Assembly (NCBI RefSeq): GCF_002313155.2
Contig: NZ_NWFK02000001.1
Coordinates: 1,178,001 to 1,242,000 of the forward strand
Source: Psychrobacter sp. FDAARGOS_221
GTDB lineage: Bacteria; Pseudomonadota; Gammaproteobacteria; Pseudomonadales; Moraxellaceae
Direction of reading: 5' to 3'
DNA length: 64,000 nucleotides
Shown: positions 28,135 through 40,000 of the stretch, one piece after another
Numbering within the stretch: the first letter of the stretch is position 1
Layout of the letters: each line of letters opens with the position of its first letter
Notes under the pieces: generated by a model
What the model saw: only the letters and a program-made list of their open reading frames with translations
The model's database searches: none
What the model was told of the DNA's origin: nothing
Translations under genes and position numbers: made by a program

Positions 28135-28180
28135 ACTATTGGATTGAATAGCTCATTACTATTGGATCGAATAGCTCATT
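28135..28180 (+). repeat. 23-base direct tandem repeat
   Basis: Two adjacent copies of ACTATTGGATYGAATAGCTC plus ATT, identical except for one T/C change. Non-coding, upstream of the lipoprotein gene. Confidence 0.9.
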
Positions 28181-28209
28181 GAATCGTTTTATCCCTGATT
28201 AGACTGTCA

Positions 28210-28242
28210 TTTTGCCTTAGTGTAACCTGTACACTGGCAAAA
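28210..28242. other. 13-bp hairpin with two-base bulge
   Basis: TTTTGCC-TT-AGTGTA (28210-28224) pairs with TACACT-GGCAAAA (28230-28242) around ACCTG. No T-run beyond the stem, so it may be an operator or an RNA leader element rather than a terminator. Confidence 0.6.
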
Positions 28243-28540
28243 ATCAGATGTCGATTGTAAATTTTTGACAGGTTTTGGTAGTGCATTAGACGTTCTAGAC
28301 TGCCTATTGCCACCCTATGACCTATCCATAATTTATAATAAATGTCATTCATGTAGTGCTTGTAAGCGTCTATTTAAAAGGCTAGCAGAGTTCAAAAAAG
28401 TGCTTATTGTCGAAATGGTTGCTACCTTTATCACATATACTAAAGATGTTAAAATCCAATTCGAACTGGACCTAAGGTCATTTCTAAATAATCCTTCTCT
28501 AAACAGCACTTCTCAATAGCGCTTAAATGGAAACCCAATT

Positions 28541-29239
28541 ATGACAGAGCAACTTTCTATAGGCGCAATCAAACAAGCCAACACAGCCCGCTTTGGTGCG
28601 CGCGCTCTTATGGTAAGCATCTGTACTTCGATGCTATTGCTATCAGGCTGTCAGCCAGCAGATAAAGCCGCTGAAACACACGCTTCTGAAGTTAATGATG
28701 TTGAGACTCAAACTGCGACAGAAACCACTGAAAGTAATGGCTCTGAGTCACAGCTGCATCAAGGCTCTGATAGTGAGGCGGCAAACACTGAGCCGATGGT
28801 TTCTACTCGCAATCAACAGCTCAGCATTGACTGGAAAGCGGTCGACTCAGGTGTAAGTCCTATCGATCCAGCCAGCTTTAATTATCCATTTGAGCAACAA
28901 AGCAGCGCGGTACAATCTCAAGCATCGTTTTCAAATATAACACCTCAGCAGGCGCAGCATAGCCTAACACTTGGCATGACCAGCAATGAGCCGTTAGAAA
29001 AAATCCTCGATCAGTTAGGTGATAGCTATTTATCACATAACTTCTCGCCAGAAACAGCGACGCTAACCATATATACCACCCCCAATGTCACTGCTGTTGA
29101 GCATGATTATGTGATTGCAGATGAATTTGCACGTGGTCTTATTTTACCAATTAAAGTGACTTCAGAGATGCCTGCAACTAAAGAAACTACTGCTTCGACT
29201 GCAGACACACCGAATGCATCTGAATCAGAGTCTGAATAA
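28541..29239 (+). CDS. lipoprotein of unknown function
   Basis: A 232-residue predicted lipoprotein. The lipobox is LLSGC near residue 37, again with a long N-terminal lead before the hydrophobic core. It has an acidic Thr/Glu/Ser-rich linker of about 50 residues. A C-terminal domain follows (about 90-215) with DWKAVDSGVSPIDPASFNYPF, SLTLGMTSNEPLEKILDQLGD and a VIADEFARGLILPIKV strand. I do not recognise the family. Its layout (long lead, lipobox, acidic linker, small domain) mirrors the lipoprotein at 17360, but the C-terminal domains do not look alike by eye. A strong terminator follows. Confidence 0.65.
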   Translation: MTEQLSIGAIKQANTARFGARALMVSICTSMLLLSGCQPADKAAETHASEVNDVETQTATETTESNGSESQLHQGSDSEAANTEPMVSTRNQQLSIDWKAVDSGVSPIDPASFNYPFEQQSSAVQSQASFSNITPQQAQHSLTLGMTSNEPLEKILDQLGDSYLSHNFSPETATLTIYTTPNVTAVEHDYVIADEFARGLILPIKVTSEMPATKETTASTADTPNASESESE

Positions 29240-29279
29240 CTGCTGTCAAATATAAAACGCTAGAAAGATAGAACAATTA

Positions 29280-29318
29280 AAAAACAGCCCTGCACTAATC
29301 CAGTACAGGGCTGTTTTT
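29280..29318. terminator. bidirectional intrinsic terminator
   Basis: A perfect 13-bp stem AAAAACAGCCCTG (29280-29292) with CAGGGCTGTTTTT (29306-29318), followed by ATTTTAT. It separates the convergent lipoprotein and RidA genes. Confidence 0.95.
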
Positions 29319-29363
29319 ATTTTATAAAATACTATCTGTTCAGCTTATTAGCTTAATAAAAAA

Positions 29364-29702
29364 CTAGGCAGCAGCAGTTACGATCATCTCAACCAATAAC
29401 TCAGGACGAGCCAAGGCTGCTTGACCACAAGCACGCGCAGGCGGTGTCACATCACTGAACCACTCATCCCAAACCGCATTCATGGCTGCGAAGTCCGACA
29501 TGTCTTTTAACCACACTGTGGTCGATAAGATTTTAGACTTATCACTGCCTACCTCTTCAAGTAGGGCTTTAATTTTTTCAAGGCAGGTTAAGGTCTGCGC
29601 TGAGATATCATCTTCGGCATTACCCACTTGGCCACATAGATAGATGGTGTCGTTGTGGATAACGATTTTGCTCATGCGTTGATTGCTATGTAATTTTTGC
29701 AT
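29364..29702 (-). CDS. RidA family enamine/imine deaminase
   Basis: A 112-residue protein of the RidA (YjgF/UK114) family, which hydrolyses reactive enamines and imines released by PLP and flavin enzymes. The pattern is clear: TIYLCGQVGN, a QTLTCLEKIKALLEEVGSDKSKIL helix, VWLKDMSDFAAMN, and the active-site Arg in PPARACGQAALARPELLVEM. This is the form annotated as RidA-like rather than archetypal RidA. It lies 164 bases downstream of a D-amino-acid dehydrogenase-like gene on the same strand, which makes an imine by oxidising amino acids, so a joint role is plausible. Confidence 0.92.
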   Translation of the reverse strand: MQKLHSNQRMSKIVIHNDTIYLCGQVGNAEDDISAQTLTCLEKIKALLEEVGSDKSKILSTTVWLKDMSDFAAMNAVWDEWFSDVTPPARACGQAALARPELLVEMIVTAAA

Positions 29703-29866
29703 TGATTTTGTCTTTTTAGTGATGAATGAAAGGTTAGTTTTGACGGGTTGAACACAAAGCAGACTCAGACTGATTTAAGTTATAGATTGGCAGCGATTAA
29801 TACTACCTTAACCGAACGCTACCCCAGTCATCATCTGCTTTGACAATAAGTTTTATAGCACTTATT

Positions 29867-31126
29867 TTATTTAAAGCGCTCCGCACTAAATGGCGTCGCA
29901 TCGACATACAGTGGCTTGTCGTTGATCATTTCTTCGACCAAGCGGCCTGTTGCAGGGCCTAAAGTGAAGCCTTGATGCGCATGACCGAAAGCGAACCACA
30001 AGTTGTTGTGTTTATAGCCAGGGCCAATCACAGGTTTCATATCTGCCATACAAGGACGTGAGCCACACCAGGCTTCAGACTCTACAGCATCTTCAAGCGG
30101 CAATACATGACGTGCAATTTTTAATACCGCTTCAAGTTGACCGAAGTTCTTAGGCGCTGTCATCGTAGTCATTTCTGCGCCAGTGGTTACACGAATACCC
30201 TGCTCCATTGGGCCCATTAAGTAACCTTTTTCAGCATCAAACAAGCTGTGGCCAATGCGGTTTGCTTCACTGACTTTAAAGTGCTGATGGTAGCCACGCA
30301 TTGGGAACAATGGGAAGTTGTAGCCCAAAGGTCGAGTTAAATCATTCGACCAAGGACCCGCCGCAATCACCACATGATGACTATCAAAAGTCACATCTTC
30401 ACCATCGATAGTCGCGGTTACTTGCCAGCCGCCCTCTTCTGTCTGAGCAACATTGGTCACATCGGCTTGCTTAAACTGACCTTGCATCTGCTCGAAGCTC
30501 TTAGCGTATCTTTTCACCAATTGACTTGGGTTTTTGACCTGCCAAGAGTTTTGCCAATGGATACCACCAATAAAGTCATCAAAATTGACGTTCGGCTCAT
30601 ATTCTTTTAGCTCTTCAGGGGTAAGCAGGCGATACTGAACCCCTTTTTGCTCAGCTCTGATTGCCAGTTGCTTGGCTTCTTCGAATTTTTCTGGGGTACG
30701 GTATATCTCAAACCAGCCGCCTTTACGTACTAAGTCATCTGCGCCTGACTCTTGAATCATGACGTCATGCTCACTGGTACAGTGCTCAATTAGGGTCGCC
30801 CACTCATCTTCAATTTTAGTAAGCTTGCTGCGATTAGAGTTGGTCCAATATTGATACAGCGCACTTTGATAGTTAAAGATAGCCGACCAACGATAACGAA
30901 TATCGGTACTGGTGTTAGGCAATACTCTTAGGATCTCACCCATTTGTCTTGGGAACGCCTTTGGGAAGACGGCTTCACGCTGAATCAGACCAGCGTTACC
31001 ATAAGAGGTCTCTTCACCTGGGTGTTTTTTGTCTAAAACCAATACTTTAGAATTATTTTTTTGTAGGTGCCACGCGATAGAGGTTCCTACCATTCCTGAA
31101 CCAATCACAATAACGTCGTATTGCAT
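29867..31126 (-). CDS. FAD-dependent amino-acid dehydrogenase, DadA-like
   Basis: A 419-residue flavoprotein of the DAO family. It starts with the FAD-binding GxGxxG (VIVIGSGMVGTSIAWHL) and EETSYGNAGL, and ends with PCMADMKPVIGPGYKHNNLWFAFGHAHQGFTLGPATGRLVEEMI. The overall form matches small subunit-free D-amino-acid dehydrogenases (DadA), which oxidise D-amino acids to 2-oxo acids via imines and pass electrons to the respiratory chain. The exact substrate is uncertain; D-alanine or hydroxyproline isomers are possible. An AAGGA site precedes the ATG. RidA follows and a LysE-type exporter precedes it, all on the reverse strand. Confidence 0.88.
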   Translation of the reverse strand: MQYDVIVIGSGMVGTSIAWHLQKNNSKVLVLDKKHPGEETSYGNAGLIQREAVFPKAFPRQMGEILRVLPNTSTDIRYRWSAIFNYQSALYQYWTNSNRSKLTKIEDEWATLIEHCTSEHDVMIQESGADDLVRKGGWFEIYRTPEKFEEAKQLAIRAEQKGVQYRLLTPEELKEYEPNVNFDDFIGGIHWQNSWQVKNPSQLVKRYAKSFEQMQGQFKQADVTNVAQTEEGGWQVTATIDGEDVTFDSHHVVIAAGPWSNDLTRPLGYNFPLFPMRGYHQHFKVSEANRIGHSLFDAEKGYLMGPMEQGIRVTTGAEMTTMTAPKNFGQLEAVLKIARHVLPLEDAVESEAWCGSRPCMADMKPVIGPGYKHNNLWFAFGHAHQGFTLGPATGRLVEEMINDKPLYVDATPFSAERFK

Positions 31127-31386
31127 ATAATATCCTTGCGACCGAGCTTGAAGCTAGGTAAATAGATTTACAGAAAAATTGACCGAAAAATAAGCAGATA
31201 GGCGGCAGCTAATAATGCAGCCTATCCTTTTATAATAACGCTATTATAGGCGAAGCGGGAAAATTATTTGATTGAGTTTATCAATTGATAATGGCTTTAT
31301 GTTTTGCTCAACTTTAGACTGGTTTTGGCTGTCTTAATTACGTGCTGTAATAGGCTGAAATAAAAGGAATTAAAACAAAGGCAGCA

Positions 31387-32016
31387 TTAGCCTTTTGCAA
31401 CTAGCCATGCGCCTGCCAGCCCCATAAATGATGCGCCGACTCGATTAAATCGCTGACGTGCTGTTGAGCTTTTTAACTGCTTTTGTGCATAACTTGCCAT
31501 AAAGGCATATATCATCATACAAATGATTGCCCAAATAAAAATAACCGCACATAAAGCAGTAATATCTAACGCGTTCAATTCGGTGATTGGAAAAAAACTG
31601 GGCAGCAAACTGACATAAAATAAAATGACTTTTGGATTACTAATAGAAATTAAAAATCCTGACAATATACTTTTAGCACCCTGATTTTTCTGTTTTACCA
31701 ACACATCAGCTGTGTTAATTTTAGGCGGTACAGTGGTCCACATTTTATAAGCTAAATAAAATAAATAAGCGGCGCCGACCACTTTGATCACAGTAAATGC
31801 CGTATTAAAGTTGGTCGCTAATGCGCTGAGTCCATACGCTGAAAATACCATATAGATGGTATCCCCTGCGGCAAGTCCAATTGCCAGTGGCAAAGCTGAC
31901 CATGCGCCTTGGGTCATCGCTTTGGCAATAGTTGCAAACACACCCGGACCTGGGGTCATAATAAAGACGAATACCGCGATAATGAAGGTAAGTAGCTGAA
32001 GGCTAGTGATGGTCAT
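31387..32016 (-). CDS. LysE/RhtB family amino-acid exporter
   Basis: A 209-residue membrane protein with about six hydrophobic segments. The N-terminal MTPGPGVFATIAKAMTQGAWSALPLAIGLAAGD pattern is the family signature, and FLISISNPKVILFY is the central motif. Members export amino acids and derivatives such as homoserine lactone, threonine and lysine. It sits upstream of the DadA-like and RidA genes on the same strand with a gap of 260 bases. An AAGGAC site precedes the ATG. Confidence 0.92.
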   Translation of the reverse strand: MTITSLQLLTFIIAVFVFIMTPGPGVFATIAKAMTQGAWSALPLAIGLAAGDTIYMVFSAYGLSALATNFNTAFTVIKVVGAAYLFYLAYKMWTTVPPKINTADVLVKQKNQGAKSILSGFLISISNPKVILFYVSLLPSFFPITELNALDITALCAVIFIWAIICMMIYAFMASYAQKQLKSSTARQRFNRVGASFMGLAGAWLVAKG

Positions 32017-32143
32017 GATTGTCCTTAATAAATCGTGATTCTATTTAACCCGTCATCCATAAACAGGTTATCTCAAACAAAACGTTGTTGACTTACCATA
32101 CCAACCACGCCATTTAATCAGTATAAAATCATGGGTAAACAAC

Positions 32144-32197
32144 ACGGTCTTAGCTCCCTTGATTGGTCTTGACCATCAAGGCGAATACTAAGACCGT
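32144..32197. terminator. nested long hairpin downstream of ligA
   Basis: Outer arms ACGGTCTTAG (32144-32153) and CTAAGACCGT (32188-32197) enclose CCTTGAT (32157-32163) and ATCAAGG (32175-32181), which enclose GGTC/GACC. It is 56 bases past the ligA stop. T-runs are better on the + strand (TTATTTTTAGTTTT) than on the ligA strand (GTTGTTT), so its use as the ligA terminator is uncertain. Confidence 0.6.
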
Positions 32198-32252
32198 ACT
32201 GGTTATTTTTAGTTTTACTGCTACGTTGAGTCTATAAAATAAAGCGCTTGCC

Positions 32253-34660
<2,408 letters not shown>

Positions 34661-35536
34661 ATGAAAAAAGAACTGTTTAGCAATCTCCAACATCAGTTAA
34701 CACGCCATCTCGGACACAAGCTGTCAGAAGGCAAATCCCTGCTCAATCAAAATATTAATCCGCTAATTGATGAAAAAGTAGGACAAGGCAAAACCATCCT
34801 AATCACTGGCGCCAGCTCTGGCATTGGCGCGGCAATGGCCACTCATTTTGCAAAAATGGGCTACAACCTAGCCATCTGCGCCCGTCGTACAGAACGCTTA
34901 GAAGCGCTTAAAGCAGACATTGAAGCGGACAATCCAGAAGTAAAGGTTGAGTATCGTGCCTTAGATGTCAGTGATTATGATGCCGTATTTGAAGTATTTG
35001 CCGAGTTTCAAAACAGCTTTGGCAATATAGACAGAGTCATTGTTAATGCCGGTGTCGGTGAAGGTCGCCGTGTTGGTACCGATCGATTTCACATCAATCG
35101 CAAAACGGCAGAGATTAACTTTATCTCAGCGTTGGCACAATGCGAAGCGGCGATGAAAATATTCCGTGAACAAAATTACGGTCACTTGGTTGCCATCTCT
35201 AGCATGTCAGCACTACGCGGCATGCCCAAGCATTTGACAGTCTATGCTGCTAGTAAAGCTGGATTGGCGCATTTGGCAGAAGGCATTCGTGCCGAGATGC
35301 TGGCCGATAACCCACCGATCAAAGTTACTACGCTTTATCCAGGCTATATCCGTACTGAAATCAATGAAGGTGCACCAAAACTGCCATTTGAAGTGGATGA
35401 GCAGACGGGTAGTAAAGCCTTAGTTGCAGCTATTGAATCTGGGGTTGAAGAAGCTTGCGTCCCTGCCTTACCGTGGATGTTTGTTGGTAAGGCCATGAAG
35501 CACTTACCGTTATCAATGCTGACACGTTTAACCTAA
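34661..35536 (+). CDS. short-chain dehydrogenase/reductase
   Basis: A 291-residue classical SDR with an N-terminal extension of about 45 residues. The Rossmann motif is ILITGASSGIGAAMA, the second-strand ICARR suggests NADP preference (Arg pair), and the catalytic Ser and Tyr/Lys appear in VAISSMSALRG and VYAASKAG. The substrate is not predictable. An AAGGACT site precedes the ATG. Its orientation is opposite to both flanking genes, ligA and zipA. Confidence 0.9.
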   Translation: MKKELFSNLQHQLTRHLGHKLSEGKSLLNQNINPLIDEKVGQGKTILITGASSGIGAAMATHFAKMGYNLAICARRTERLEALKADIEADNPEVKVEYRALDVSDYDAVFEVFAEFQNSFGNIDRVIVNAGVGEGRRVGTDRFHINRKTAEINFISALAQCEAAMKIFREQNYGHLVAISSMSALRGMPKHLTVYAASKAGLAHLAEGIRAEMLADNPPIKVTTLYPGYIRTEINEGAPKLPFEVDEQTGSKALVAAIESGVEEACVPALPWMFVGKAMKHLPLSMLTRLT

Positions 35537-35585
35537 TAGGTTAAGCCTAGTTGGTTAAAACCGAAAATTTATCTAATACTGCATT

Positions 35586-35623
35586 AAAAAAGCCGCCTTT
35601 TATCGCGTAAAAGGCGGCTTTTT
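35586..35623. terminator. bidirectional intrinsic terminator
   Basis: AAAAAGCCGCC.. (35586-35602) pairs over 16 bp with ..GGCGGCTTTTT (35608-35623) around TCGCG. It closes the dehydrogenase gene and, on the other strand, the zipA end. Confidence 0.95.
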
Positions 35624-35656
35624 ATCAATCTGAATTTACTAAAAACTGGCTTAACA

Positions 35657-35698
35657 CCTAACAATTAAGGCCTAACAATTAAGACCTTATAATTAAGG
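35657..35698 (-). repeat. three tandem 14-base repeats over the zipA stop
   Basis: CCTAACAATTAAGG (35657-35670), CCTAACAATTAAGA (35671-35684) and CCTTATAATTAAGG (35685-35698). The third copy contains the zipA stop codon (35693-35695). Confidence 0.85.
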
Positions 35699-36721
35699 AC
35701 TGTTAGCCGCTTGATACTGCTGTACTTGCGCACGTAACTGATGACGACGCTCACGAGTTAAGATTTCGTTATTCTCGTCCAATATCAAGGTATTAAGATC
35801 GTTAGAGATTAGATTCACCACACTCATCATGCTGTCAAAGCCTTGCACCGCTTTAGGGTGTGGCAACGATAAGAACAGCACCAATCCATTGAACCTAGAA
35901 GTTGGTAAAACATTTAAATCAAAGGGCGTTATGCCATCTTCATTAATACCCATCATACTGAACCACAGAATACCAGAGCCGTCTTTGTGCTCATAGCGAT
36001 GGAACATGTTCATCGCCCCGTACTTCAAGCCATACTGCTTAACCAACGCCAATATCTTTTTACCATCAATGGTTTCGTATTCATTGGCTGGTATCAGTGT
36101 AATATTAACGTTCTCTTGCGCATGGTTAAGAGGACTGTTTTGGTCATGATCGGCTTCAGCTAATAAATGCTGATCCAGCATTGGGCTATTGGCCTCGAAG
36201 GTTGGCTCTTCTGCAGTTTCAATCACTGGCATCAGCTTTTCAGTGGCAGAGGCCAAGCTTGAAAACACATCATCTTCACAATCATCGGCAGCTGTTACCG
36301 CAGCAGTATTCTCATCAATCGGTTGCGAGTCTTTTGTTAACAACTGCTCTATACTGTGCTGGCCACTATATTGATTCTCAGAGGCATGATCGAAATTCTG
36401 CTCTGCATGCTGATATTCAGGCTCAGCAGATTGAGCGTCATATTGAGGAATAACCTGACTGTTGGCTTGCTCAAAGGCTAAGTTGGCTTCTTCAAGCTCT
36501 TGTTGCTCTGCGTCGTGGTCGATGTCAGATTGCTGCTGAGCTTCAGGAATTTGTCGCTCTTTACGTGGCACAATAGGAATGCCGTTTTTGTCACGCGTCA
36601 GCGCCTGCTCTGCCCCGAGTCGGGTTTGCTTTTGCTTTTTTATACCACGAATAATCATGTATAAACCGACCACCATAATAGCAATAGCAAAAATAATGGA
36701 AATATATTGTACGGTAGTCAT
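35693..36721 (-). CDS. zipA: cell division protein ZipA
   Basis: ZipA tethers FtsZ to the cytoplasmic membrane at the division ring. The 342-residue protein has the expected three parts. It begins with an N-terminal membrane anchor (SIIFAIAIMVVGLYMIIRGI). Next is a long Gln/Glu-rich acidic linker (about residues 40-200). The C-terminal FtsZ-binding domain (about 205-335) follows, with LIPANEYETIDGKKILALVKQYGLKYGAMNMFHRYE and FDSMMSVVNLISNDLNTLILDEN. It lies downstream of smc on the same strand, as in many gammaproteobacteria. Confidence 0.9.
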   Translation of the reverse strand: MTTVQYISIIFAIAIMVVGLYMIIRGIKKQKQTRLGAEQALTRDKNGIPIVPRKERQIPEAQQQSDIDHDAEQQELEEANLAFEQANSQVIPQYDAQSAEPEYQHAEQNFDHASENQYSGQHSIEQLLTKDSQPIDENTAAVTAADDCEDDVFSSLASATEKLMPVIETAEEPTFEANSPMLDQHLLAEADHDQNSPLNHAQENVNITLIPANEYETIDGKKILALVKQYGLKYGAMNMFHRYEHKDGSGILWFSMMGINEDGITPFDLNVLPTSRFNGLVLFLSLPHPKAVQGFDSMMSVVNLISNDLNTLILDENNEILTRERRHQLRAQVQQYQAANSP

Positions 36722-37095
36722 GATATACGCGTCCTACAGTTAAGCCGACAGTTAAAAAACCAAAAATGTTGAAAGAAATGAATAAGAGTATAAATAGATA
36801 CAGTAATAAGGCAAACCACAAACAAAATCAAGCTAATCTGATCAGTGATGCTAACTAAACGCGATACTATAATTACATTTAGCGGTTGTATATCAGGCGA
36901 GATTGTTTATCACGCTAATTGACGCTTGCATTTATCGTACACAATCAGCGCTGATGCTTATTACTTTTTATTGCCCCGCATTAGTCTAGCACGCTTCAGT
37001 TAGCGCGTCATCTACTCTGACTCAGCCACCGCTAATTTTTAACATAAACCATAAAAACAATTAAAACGACGATTTAAATAAGCGGCTTAAACCGG
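36722..37095. other. intergenic region between smc end and zipA start
   Basis: About 370 bases. A perfect 12-base palindrome ATCAGCGCTGAT lies at 36944-36955. TATAAT-like boxes occur near 36866-36873. No gene is supported. zipA probably has its own promoter here given the long gap after smc. Confidence 0.4.
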
Positions 37096-40000
37096 TTAAC
37101 CAGCAGCATCCAGATACTGCTCTGCTTCTTCTAAGCTGACACTGACTAACGTTGACACGCCAGCTTGTGGCATGGTCACCCCTTTTAACTCATCAGCGAT
37201 TTGCATCGCAAGCTTATTATGACTGATAAAAATAAACTGCACATCATCAGCTAACTCAGCAATCAGATTGGTAAAGCGGCCGACGTTGGCGTCATCCAAT
37301 GGCGCATCTACCTCATCAAGCACACAAAATGGCGCTGGATGCTGCTTAAATATCGCAAATATCAGACTTAGCGCTGTTAGCGTTTTTTCGCCACCAGAAA
37401 GCACGGCCAGACGGCTGTTCTTCTTACCCTTAGGCTGCGCCATTAGTTCAAGCCCTGCACGCCACTGCTCGCTTTGCTCTACACCCTCTTCTTTGATAAG
37501 CGTTAAGCTAGCCTGACCACCACCAAACACCTTAGTGAATAAATGGGTCAAAGAGGCATTGACCGACTCTAAGGTCTGCAAAAATAAGGTTTTGGTCTTG
37601 CTATCAATCGACTCGATAGCCTCTACCAAGGTATCCATACTGGCAGTGATGTCGGTAATCTGCTGCTCCAGCGGCAATAAGCGCTCATCAACAGAAGCGA
37701 GCTCTGCAGCTGCCGCTAAGTTGACTGGGCCCATATTCTCAAGTTGAGAACTCAGCTGCACCTCTTCGGCCTGCAATTTTTTTAGCTTATCGTCAGGCAC
37801 GCTGCGACCATGGGTAACATAGTCATTTAAGATGGCGGCAGCATTAAGCTCAGGGTTTAGCTGCTGCAGACGTTCACTGGCATCTTTTATTCGCTCATCA
37901 GCAATAGCAACTTGAGTCACACTGTGTGCCAACGTCTCTTGCAACTGTTGCAGTTGTTGCTCTAAGTCATCGCGCTGCGACTGATAGCTATTGACCTCAG
38001 CTTGCAGTCCTGTAATCACAGCTTGACGCTCATCTAATGCAACTTTCAGCTCATGATGCTCAATGCTGACTGCTTTTAGCTTAGCTTGAAGCTCTGGTAA
38101 TGATTGCTGTGCGCTCTGCTGCTCTTTAGTCAGTTTTTGCTCACTGCGTTGCAACTGCTGCTGATCTGCTTGATACTGAGTCAATTGCTGCTGGCTGTGC
38201 TTGGCTGCCATTTGCGCTTGGCCATATTGCAGTTGCAATTGACGTAAGCTTTCATTACCTTCGCGCTCTTGCTGACTAATCTGCTGTCGCTGCTGCTCAA
38301 GCTTTTGCTGCTCAGCTTTTGCCGCTTCCAACTCAGGAATAAGAACCGCCAGTTGCTGGGTATCTTCGCTTATTTTTTGTTCAAGCTGTGTTTGGGTTTG
38401 CAGTATTTCTTGATGCTCAGCATCGAGCTCGTCTTTTAAACGCTGTAAGCGCTGCTGCTCGCTGTCTTGACGCTCTTGTTTGGCGACCAATGCCACACGC
38501 TGCTGCTGTCGTTCATGACGTGTATGAGTTAAAGCCGTCAGCTGAGCTGTCAGCTCCTCTATCACCACAGACAGCTGCTCATGCTGGTTAGATTCAGCTT
38601 TCAACGCTTTGTTTAGACCCTCAATCTCGTCCTCTACGTCAATTAAATTTTGTTCTAGCTGCTCTAGTCGTTGTTGCTGCTGAACGCGCTGCGTTAAAAA
38701 GGATGACTGTTGCGACTGGCCACTTAGTTTGCTCAAATGCAGCGCACCCAAATGACTAATGAACCATCCTGATTGGGTCAATATTACCGCTGACTTAGGC
38801 AATGCGGTTAACCAAGCGCTTGCTGCGTTTAAAGCGGTGTCTAAATTAGTGTTATCTATAGATTGCTCGCCAGCTTCTGTCTGATCAACATACAAATACG
38901 CATGCTGCCAAATTGGGAGCTTAGGCGCTGCTATTAAGCTATTGACAGCAATTAAATTAGCCGGCAGTTTGTGTTGCTCAGTCTGGACAGTTGATAGCGT
39001 CTCGCTTTCAAACAACACGCTGTCTGTAATATCTTGCTTGTCAGCTTTGCGGTTATTTTGAGATTTATTTTTTGATTTATTATGACTGCCAGCTTGCTGA
39101 TTTAAGGTCTCATCAGACAATAACTGCTGCAGCAAGCTCATATATTCATTGTTAGCACCATTGCTATCATCACTACTGTTCGAACCGGTTATGGCCTTAG
39201 CTGGCAGTACTCGTGCCTCTAGCCAAAACGCCAACCATTTGTCCAAAATATCGCTGTATTTCTCACCAGCTTGGGTCAGCTTAATCTGCTCATGCAGCGG
39301 TGACAGCTGCGCTAATCTACTTGCTAAGGAGCTTGATTCAGAAGTTATCTGCACAGCCAGATCTGAGCTGTCTTTTGCATTCTGAGTCTGTTGTTGATTC
39401 GACTTATCAGATTCAGCTTTGGGCTTTTTCGGATGTACGATGGCATGCAGTGTATTATATTCTGCGCTCAAACTGGCATGCTGCTTTTCAAGCTGTGCTA
39501 ACTTGCCCTGATTTTGACTCAGTGACTGCTTTAACTGATTGATCGCCGGCTGCTCGGTGTCCAACTGAACTTCAATAGACTCTTGCTGCTTATCTAGGCT
39601 TTTTAGATGCTCGTTAATCTCTACAATCTCAGCCTGTAGAGATGTTTTGCTAATCATTTCAGCACTGTCTGTCATAGCATCTGATTGAGTATCAGAATCA
39701 GTGTCTAACTCAGCATGCAAGCCATGTTCAGAAGCAGCAATTAATCCCCAAGTCACCGCATCTTGCTGCCACTGCTGCTGTTTGTTTTGCCATTTTGACA
39801 GATCAACCGTTAAGCGAGACTGCGATTGTTTATCCAGTGCGATGCGTTGTTCAAGCTCACGCTGCTGCGCCTCAATCTTACTGACCTTGGCATGCCCAGA
39901 CTCCCAAGCCGCTTGCAAGGGTGCATATTTGTCCTGCATCTGCTTTTGCTGTTGTTGCAGTGCTTCAAGCTCTGGGGATAAGCGCTCTAAAGTTTCCGTT

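Larger units (their letters stand above)
27974..28540. promoter_or_regulatory. divergent intergenic region with tandem repeat and bulged hairpin
   Basis: About 570 bases between two divergent genes. It holds a 23-base tandem duplication (28135-28157 and 28158-28180) and a long hairpin at 28210-28242. An 84-codon open frame at 28265-28519 has no ribosome binding site or recognisable content, so I do not call it a gene. Confidence 0.5.

Noticed and set aside
28265..28519. 84-codon open frame in the DUF808-lipoprotein gap
   Set aside because: No ribosome binding site, no recognisable motif, and it sits in AT-rich non-coding DNA; probably chance.
36591..36821. 76-codon frame overlapping the zipA start
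   Set aside because: Different frame over the membrane-anchor codons of zipA; the zipA frame has the full family layout.
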